Assembly: GCA_018340805.1 (NCBI GenBank)
Contig: JACMZG010001908.1
Span: forward strand, 36,710,800 to 36,774,799
Direction: 5' to 3'
DNA length: 64,000 nucleotides
From: Microvelia longipes
Taxonomy: Eukaryota; Arthropoda; Insecta; Hemiptera; Veliidae
The translations under genes were made by a program, and so were the position numbers. The notes under the pieces were generated by a model. The model had not been told where the DNA came from. It saw nothing but the letters and a program-made list of their open reading frames with translations, and did not search any database. This document shows, one piece after another, positions 57,042 through 64,000 of this stretch (its first letter is position 1; each line of letters begins with the position of its first letter).

Positions 57042-57655
57042 CTATTCCCAAGTAACTTTTGCAGCTTTAGAGAGCATATGTACCAAAATCTTAGTTTTTT
57101 CAGCAATCATTTTGATGTGACTGTTGAATGACCATTTTGAGTCAAGAAGTACTCCCAAATATTTAAGCTCGTCGACTATTTCTAGTTCTATGCCGTGTAA
57201 GGACAATGATGGTTTAGTGTTGTCATGCTTTCTACTTACAAATAAGACCTTAGATTTGCTCTGGTTAAATGACAATTTATTTACACTCGACCATCTTTCA
57301 ACCTTGGACAGCGCAACCTGCCCCAGTACTTCAACCTCTAATGCATTCTTTCCTTTTACTAATATAATTAAATCATCTGCAAAGGCTTTGATCAAAACAC
57401 CTGGAGGTAGATTTAAACACAAGAGCGGGTTATAAAGTATTTTTCCAGTAACCTGGCGCACTCGCTGAACCTTGAGGGCATCCAACTTCCATATCTTTAT
57501 TGATAACAACAATAGTTTTCTATTTTTTAGCTTTACGATCTTTGAAATAACTTTTGCTTAGCTTATATAAGTTAGCGGGAATTTCCAGTTCCATAAGGTT
57601 TTTTAAAACCGCGGCCAAGCAGCATTAATGCTCTGCAACATCAAGGGAATTACTC
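57042..57655 (-). pseudogene. LINE reverse transcriptase, C-terminal half
   Basis: From the truncation point: 'LMELEIPANLYKLSKSYFKD', then a stop, GCPQGSASAPGYW, a frame shift, LPPGVLIKAFADDLIILV with the catalytic FADD, FNQSKSKVLF and LKYLGVLLDSKWSFN. At least one stop and one frameshift occur before FADD, and another frameshift after KAAKVTW, where GIGSEALDVIYKGAMVP continues in a different frame. Inactive. Confidence 0.8.
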
Positions 57656-58136
57656 CTGTCAAGCACTGCTCGTAACTCATTTTGTCTGTATTTTCCAAAT
57701 GCATAATTATCTAGTTGGTTGTACAAAACTATGCTCTAAAATAAAGTACGCACTATTATTTGCACTAGTTTAAAGCTTAGTTACTTATCTTTAAGCTTAG
57801 TCAGTTATCTTTAAAGGTTTTAGCGCATTTCTTTGGAAAATACAGACAAAATGAGTTACGAGCAGTGCTTGACAGCATGAACCGGAACCACGCAATGGGC
57901 ATGGTTCTTGCATAAGCAAGATGGGTTGTTTAGCACGGAAACACGCATTCTAAATGAAATTCGCCCGACAGCGGACCACCGCGCCGGAATTATTTATTTA
58001 GTAGTTGTAAACTTATATAATGTAAAAGGCACGGAAACACGCATCCAAAGGAAATTCGCCCGACATGCGGACCACCGCGCCAGAATTATTTTTCTAGTTG
58101 TAAACTTATATTAGGTAAAAAAACGGTAAAAATTAT

Positions 58137-58375
58137 TGTCCCTACTAGGATTTGAACCCAGGTACTCTGGGTTTGAGTGCTCGCATCCAAAGGAAATTCG
58201 CCCGACATGCGGATCACCGCGCCAGATTATTTTCTAGTTGTAACTTATATTAAGTAAAAAAAAAACGATAAAAAATGATCGACCCTTCCAGGATGTGAAC
58301 CCAGGTACCTGGGTTTGAGTGGTCGTATTGACTCCGCACCACTGCATTCAACTCAGAGGCCCAAAAAACATTGAA
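58137..58375 (-). repeat. tRNA-like SINE fragments (two B-box sites)
   Basis: On the minus strand GGTTCAAATCC (58158-58148) and GGTTCACATCC (58301-58291) are B-box-like. Both follow 'acccaggtac', and each is near another copy of the 'aaattcgcccgacatgcgg' foldback module. No full tRNA fold was found. Confidence 0.4.
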
Positions 58376-58690
58376 AACGACACCCTACTCGAAATTTAAT
58401 TTTCAACGACCGTAATTTTGGTTTTCTATTATTTTTGTGGTTTTTTCGACTTTTTGGTCACTTAGAGTGGTCGTATCGACTTCGGACCGGTTTCATTCTA
58501 TTCAGCGCCCAAAATTACATAGAAAACGACACCCTACTCGAAATTTATTTTTTATCGACCTAAATTTTGGTTTTTGGTAATTTACAATGGTTTTTTCGAT
58601 TTTTAGGTCACTTAGAGTGGTCGTATCGACTTCGGACCGGTTTCATTCGATTCAGCGTCTCCAAAACATAATATTGACCTTTTTCGCGGC
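58317..58690. repeat. About 149-bp tandem repeat, 2.5 copies
   Basis: 'gagtggtcgtat.gact.cg.acc' starts at 58317, 58465 and 58615. Each is followed by 'gaaaacgacaccctactcga' in the first two units. Confidence 0.75.
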
Positions 58691-58887
58691 AAAAAATATT
58701 AACCCTGAATTTTGCGATTTTTGAAAATTTCGCTGACTCAGCAAACCGGGTTAATGACGTCACAAAACCTGGTTTTCAATAGGGTTCGTGTCCTCCCCAA
58801 GGTTGATTTTTGTACCATGTTTGGTTAAAAAATATTAATCCGTTCGAAAGATAGAGTGTTTACAAGAAAGTGTCTAGAAATACATAT
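58690..58887 (+). repeat. Dispersed repeat that leads into a (TA)n array
   Basis: 'cgctgactcagcaaaccggg', 'ttaatgacgtcacaaaacc' and 'caatagggttcgtgtcc' lead to TA repeat at 58888, as at 5180 and 47100. Confidence 0.5.
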
Positions 58888-59062
<175 letters not shown>

Positions 59063-59450
59063 AAGTCTCGCGAAACTTATTTTTCGTCATTAGGGACTCT
59101 GAAACGGATTTGTGTCGTGGTCCGAGGTTCAAATTCCGCCATGACGCCTATCCCATTAGGCGAATTTCCAAAGGAAATTCGCTAAAAATTAAAGAACTAA
59201 AGTTTTATAATTTAAAACAATACAATTTTGAATCAATTTACAATATTTTTTATACAAGATAATTAATACTAATTCAGTACATTATTAAATAAATAAATTT
59301 ACATTTAAAAATAAATTATTCAATAGCTGTATATGCTATAGCTTGTGCACGGCTTAAATAAGTAAATATTGAAAAGAATGAATTGCAGTGTCAAAAAAGG
59401 AACCAAGAGGAATACATTAAGGTTTAATTACAGACAGTACAGTTAAGTAA
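59063..59450. other. Spacer with tRNA-like and palindromic motifs
   Basis: 'ggtccgaggttcaaattccg' (59120) contains a B-box-like GGTTCAAATTCC. 'GCGAATTTCC-aaag-GGAAATTCGC'-type symmetry lies at 59160-59182. The rest is AT-rich. Confidence 0.35.
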
Positions 59451-60534
59451 AAATTTTACGGCGATTGCTCCATTAGAAGCTGAGTTAGTCGGGATGATGT
59501 ATTCTAGTGTACCGAATTTCGGAAATCAAAAATAAGTAAAAGTAGTTGTGTATGTCAAACGATAGCTCTGTGACAAATTGCCGGAATTTTGTGGTATGGG
59601 TACCAAATTGTTTTGTTTGTAGTGTACTTTTAGAAATTGTCCATATTATGGTATGCTCCAATTTGAAATTCAAAAGTTATCGACAAAAAACACAAATAGG
59701 CAATCTGATTACCATACTTGCAAGACGATTACCAAAAAAATGATTGCTTATTTAAAGTCCTGGTAGTCGATTTAGTGGGGGTAGATACCAATTTTACGGC
59801 GATTGCTCCATTAGAAGCTGAGTTAGTCGGGGTGATGTATTCTGGTGTACCAAATTTCGGAAATCAAAAATAAGTAAAAGTAGTTGTGTATGTCAAACGA
59901 TAGCTCTGTGACAAATTGCCGGAATTTTGTGGTATGGGTGCCAAATTGTTTTGTTTGTAGTGTACTTTTAGAAATTGTCCATATTATGGTATGCTCCAAT
60001 TTGAAATTCAAAAGTTATCGACAAAAAACACAAATAGGCAATCTGATTACCATACTTGCAAGACGATTACCAAAAAAATGATTGCTTATTTAAAGTCCTG
60101 GTAGTCGATTTAGTGGGGGTAGATACCAATTTTACGGCGATTGCTCCATTAGAAGCTGAGTTAGTCGGGGTGATGTATTCTGGTGTACCAAATTTCGGAA
60201 ATCAAAAATAAGTAAAAGTAGTTGTGTATGTCAAACGATAGCTCTGTGACAAATTGCCGGAATTTTGTGGTATGGGTACCAAATTGTTTTGTTTGTAGTG
60301 TACTTTTAGAAATTGTCCATATTATGGTATGCTCCAATTTGAAATTCAAAAGTTATCGACAAAAAACACAAATAGGCAATCTGATTACCATACTTGCAAG
60401 ACGATTACCAAAAAAATGATTGCTTATTTAAAGTCCTGGTAGTCGATTTAGTGGGGGTAGATACCAATTTTACGGCGATTGCTCCATTAGAAGCTGAGTT
60501 AGTCGGGGTGATGTATATGAAATGTACCACCCTG
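59451..60534 (+). repeat. Right terminus: three 338-bp tandem units plus tip
   Basis: Three near-identical units repeat with exact 338-bp spacing (ATG of the internal frame at 59552, 59890, 60228). They end in the TIR tip. Each unit keeps a 63-codon open frame starting MSNDSSVTNCRNFVVW. Parts of the unit resemble the transposase pseudogene at 53510-53580 at DNA level. Confidence 0.85.
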
Positions 60535-60538
60535 TATA

Positions 60539-61733
60539 TGAGGACAGAATAATTCATTATTTTTAGCTTGAATAAAAATATGTATTAAATTGGATAATCG
60601 AAATATTACTTAAATAAATTACAAAATCCACTTAGTCATGTTTCTCCGTATATTTGTGTTATCTTTACATACGCCCTATAAATTTCTGTTTATAAGGAAA
60701 ATAAGTAAAGAAAGGACTGAATAAAATATAACTTGGTCTACCGCGTTTAAACTATGTTATGTTTTATTTATAAATCTCGAGTAAACCAATTTTCTTTATT
60801 ATTTATTATTTTTTCTCGTCATATTTTTCTTTTAGTATGAAAATTAGATTTCTTCTCGGAATGATGTTCCTTGTTTAACTCAATATTTTTCCAATGAATT
60901 TTTTATGTGCTTTTTAGTTATTACCATGGGCAAGATGTTATTTTATTTTTTATTTGTCCTTCTTTTAGTAAAATAAAAGATTTAAAGACTCCACTATTTC
61001 GACAGTCTCAATTTTATTCGTTATTTCTCCTATAGATTCTTTATTCTATATAGTTGGGACGTCGTTATAAAATACTCTAAAACACTACGTACTAAATCAG
61101 TCTCATAGACATAATAAGAATTAAAAATAAACAATTTGTACAGGAACGTAGTATATCAATCAGATTGACAAATGTGCCAAGTTGAACAAAAGTCAGTGTG
61201 TTTTTTCATTTCAGACGTTTGGGACTGAGTGCATGTTGTGTTTTTGTACGTGTCACGATAACTGCCGGGAACATTAATAGATTTTAATGAAATTAAAGTA
61301 TAAGTGTTGTAATAATTATTCCTACAGCTGTATACTTTTTGGTTATCCCTTAGCAATTTTTCTTAATATAACTGACCATCTGAGACAAAAAAATTAACGA
61401 AAAAATCGTGTATTTATAACATAAATTACATATTTATAACATTTTTATAACATGCATAAAATGATAAAAAAAAGTGATAATTTTAAAATGACGGCTGATA
61501 TGGCGGACCAATTTTTATTAGATTCTGACGTAAGTTCCTGATGCTACGCAATACTAGCTATTACATTTATTTCAATTTTTATCGAATGACGCATATATTT
61601 TTTTATATGTTATAAAAGTAAAAAAATAAGTAAAATAACAAGATAAGAAATAAGAGTTATATTTTGGCCAATTATGTTAATAAATACTATTGGTGTCGTA
61701 TTATCATTATAAGTAGTATCGTGTGAGGTCAGT
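60539..61733. other. AT-rich stretch, nothing recognised
   Basis: No feature was supported here. Confidence 0.4.
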
Positions 61734-61734
61734 T

Positions 61735-61850
61735 CATGGATGAATGACCGCTTGGAATGAATCCGATGCTTATAATGTATGTCAGAGGTCGAGCGAGTTT
61801 GAAATGGTGATTATATGTTCTGAGGTACCCCGTACCCGGTATTAGAAGTT
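61735..61850 (+). repeat. 5S-like SINE family fragment (plus)
   Basis: 'catggatgaatgaccgcttg', 'gtcagaggtcgagcgagtt' and 'ctgaggtaccccgtacccgg'. The middle is deleted. Confidence 0.5.
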
Positions 61851-61854
61851 CTTA

Positions 61855-62935
61855 TAATACAAAAGTCAAATGCAGATCATGGCTCTTGTATTTTTTTTTA
61901 AAAAAGGTTTTAAAGTTAAAAGTTTATTTTAAAGGTTTTGTGTAAAAATAGAAAAGAGTCATTAAAAGTGAAACTTTTTGTAGACTTGTTATCTTCAAAC
62001 CATAAATTAAACAAGAGTTCGTTTTCAACAAATATATCTGAGAAAAGAGATAAATGTATAAAAATATCTGGAAGCACTGACGAACAAAAAACGAATATCT
62101 AAGCAATAAATTGTCGCAACAAAGTTACTCGGACTTTTCCGGGGTCGAAGTATACGGCTGAATTTACGGTTCTAAAGTAGAGCAATGTAACATGAAAATG
62201 GAAAAACTATTTGACTTTTGTGAAGTCAGATGATTTCACAAAGTTACTCTGGGAATGTTGAAAATAATTTAACTGTATAAATCCAAATATTTTTCGTGAC
62301 AATTTATATGGGGGCACAAGAGTGCCCCCGCCCATTTGTTAGTCTAGCAGTCACTGGTGTATTATCCTGTACAGGAGTCTATTTTCACCCCCTCGTATAT
62401 TTTTATTTTATGTACTTTTAATATTAACTAAAAGATGTAGTTGAGCTGACCCATTCTACCGAATTTCATATCTTTACCATTCACAGGTGTTGAGATATAA
62501 TGCCTCAAAGTTGGCTGTTTTAACGCTCACTCATCAAAATTCTAAGGCGCATCTAGCTATCGTATACACTTAAAATTTGGTAAATAGATAAACTTTGATG
62601 TAAAAATCAATAAAAAATTGTCAAAACCTAACATTTTTAGTTCCTTTTGTCTAATTTGTTCTACTTAAGTTGAAAGATAATCCTAACCTCAATTTTATGT
62701 ATAAAGAAAGTTTTTATCGACTAGCGATACCTAGTAGAGCACGCCAAAACTAAGAATATCGAGAGTTTCATTATAGCAGAACATAACAAAATATTTTTAC
62801 GCAATTTATCTATTGTTTAATCAAAGAAAATGGAATTGTTTAGTAATAAATTAATGGTGTAATATGCTGAAACTAATTAATATTTCTTAACTTATTTTTG
62901 TTAGGAATAATGTACAAGCTTACAAAAAGGAATGA
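61855..62935. other. AT-rich stretch with one GC hairpin
   Basis: 62310-62329 forms GGGGGCAC-aaga-GTGCCCCC, an 8-bp perfect stem. No gene context was seen. Confidence 0.4.
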
Positions 62936-62944
62936 AAAATCCCA

Positions 62945-63310
62945 ACAAGGGATTAAGGCCAAGTCTAGTGTCAACATTTGTGAGATCATTGAATAAGCTA
63001 AGCTGTAGGTTCTCAATAATGGTTGTAATTATATTAGGTCTTGGCTGTTTCACTTTGTGACGCAGCTTAAGGTTGTATGGTACTTAACATCTTGTATAGA
63101 GTGTAGACATACATATATTAATATATTAAGCCTATAATTAGCTTATTATGTTTTTTGTGTGTACTGCTTAATGGCCACGTCACAAAGTGAAACAACTTAG
63201 ACCTAATATAATTACAATCATTATTGGGAACCTACGGCTTGGCTTATTCAATGATCTCACAACTTTTAACGCTAGACTTAGCTCTTTTTTACACTCATGT
63301 GCCTTTGTTG
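62945..63310. mobile_element. MITE-like inverted repeat
   Basis: Arms of about 115 bp (62950-63065 and 63180-63305), about 90% alike by eye, share 'gtgagatcattgaataagc', 'gtaattatattaggtc' and 'tgtttcactttgtgac'. About 110 bp of spacer, no ORF, and no target duplication identified. Confidence 0.6.
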
Positions 63311-63311
63311 G

Positions 63312-64000
63312 GATAATTAAATTGTCACAAAACATGACTTAAATTTTCCGAATCGTTATTGTTTTGTCTTGTTTCAGCTTTGTAGATAATTAATATTAAA
63401 GTAAAATTCGTTTATGAACCTTTTATCTGCAATGATTTCATCGGGTGGTGGGAAAATTCAATTGGACTTGCCTTAATGAAGTATTCCAGCTACAGTTGAC
63501 ATTTTTGTAGATAAAACCAATTTCATAGTGGGGTGTTAAAGAGATAGTCTGTTTATCTGATGGTTTTTCCAGTATTAAGCTTTAACCGTGGAAATTGTGT
63601 CAAGAGTTAGTAAACTAGATAAAGTAGGGTGACAAACCGTTTCTTGAAATTTTGAGAAAAACACAGAGATAACATTTTTGGAAAAAGACATTTTCCGGTA
63701 ATTTACTGTGGATGAGAAATTGTGTTTTCGGTTCATGTGGAAATAAGATTTTTAGTTTTGTAGATAAAGTTGAACCCGAAAAAAAGATTCCTGGGGTAAA
63801 CAAACACGTGTCTTTCTTCTTTGAGTTCTTATTATAAGTTAATAAATATTCGCTGTTAGTATTCAGTTAAAAGAAGTTTTTGGATCGATACATCGAGCCT
63901 GTTGATGTCAAATCTTCTGACATTTAAACTTTCGCTAATGGGAAAGGTTTTACGGAACTTCCTGTAGTTTTTATTTTTCTTCAGGGTAATGGGAAAAATT
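63312..64000. other. AT-rich stretch to window end
   Basis: No feature was supported here. Confidence 0.4.

Larger units (their letters stand above)
55005..57655 (-). mobile_element. 5'-truncated LINE inserted in the foldback
   Basis: Flanked by CTGTCAAGCACT (54993-55004 and 57656-57667), with a poly(A) tail on the minus strand (T run 55004-55022). It starts in mid-RT. The 3' UTR (55005-55919) is U-rich on the minus strand and shows as A-rich low-complexity DNA on the plus strand. Confidence 0.85.
54781..58091. mobile_element. Foldback element split by a LINE
   Basis: The left arm (54781-54992 plus 57668-57705) is the near-perfect inverse of the right arm (57830-58091). The outer ends read AATTCTGGCGCGGTGGTCCG. 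Each arm has two tandem modules with 'acggaaacacgcat' and 'aaattcgcccgaca.gcgga'. The loop is about 125 bp. Without the LINE (55005-57655) it would be about 650 bp. Confidence 0.75.

Overview
The window looks like non-genic, transposon-dominated DNA from an arthropod, most likely an insect. It is strongly AT-rich and saturated with nested mobile elements. It carries several eukaryotic retroelement classes (Copia, BEL/Pao, non-LTR LINEs, a Penelope-like fragment) plus DNA-transposon remnants, dispersed SINE-like repeats and long (TA)n microsatellites. I found no convincing host protein gene, no operon and no CRISPR array. It could be intergenic DNA or the inside of a very large intron. The species cannot be named from the sequence.

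Layout. 1-12.9 kb: AT-rich DNA with non-autonomous repeats (2.8-3.9 kb; 4.1-5.0 kb containing a 5S-rRNA-like segment), the first (TA)n array at 5.35 kb, and an inverted-repeat element at 11.1-12.2 kb. 12.98-13.87 kb: a small Copia-derived element with a tRNA-iMet-type primer site, a broken gag, a perfectly palindromic 5' LTR-like end and a 5-bp target duplication. 15.3-16.9 kb: a miniature BEL/Pao element with two identical 142-bp LTRs and an ORF that joins gag directly to the end of the integrase region. 17.0-22.1 kb: a full-length LINE (minus strand) with a 15-bp target duplication; its ORF1, a 52-codon intervening ORF and ORF2 all lie in one reading frame separated by TAA and TGA. 22.2-41 kb: mostly relics, namely a 2.2-kb TIR element, 5S-like SINE copies, a hAT-like element, a perfect 106-bp-arm palindrome and foldbacks. 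41.1-42.8 kb: a 5'-truncated LINE (RNase H plus Cys/His motif) inserted inside a 5S-like repeat. 45.0-45.6 kb: the end of a Penelope-like element with a GIY-YIG-like C terminus and a hammerhead-like motif. 46.3 kb: a GC-rich run of triloop hairpins. 51.2-51.9 kb: a 24-bp minisatellite. 52.98-60.54 kb: a 7.55-kb DNA transposon bounded by inverted repeats. It holds a dead DUF4817-type transposase, a foldback split by another LINE, tRNA-like SINE pieces, and three 338-bp tandem units at its right end.

How the parts relate. No pathway is encoded. The story is one of insertion order: LINEs landed in older SINE-like repeats and foldbacks, which themselves lie in an older TIR transposon. Target-site duplications at 12983/13867, 15311/16870, 17027/22143, 41813/42662 and 54993/57656 fix several boundaries to the base. 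The most unusual structures are the palindromic Copia derivative, the one-frame LINE with two stops, the gag-integrase fusion, and the large TIR element with a reiterated gene-fragment-like terminus. Protein and repeat assignments are by eye; no search was run.
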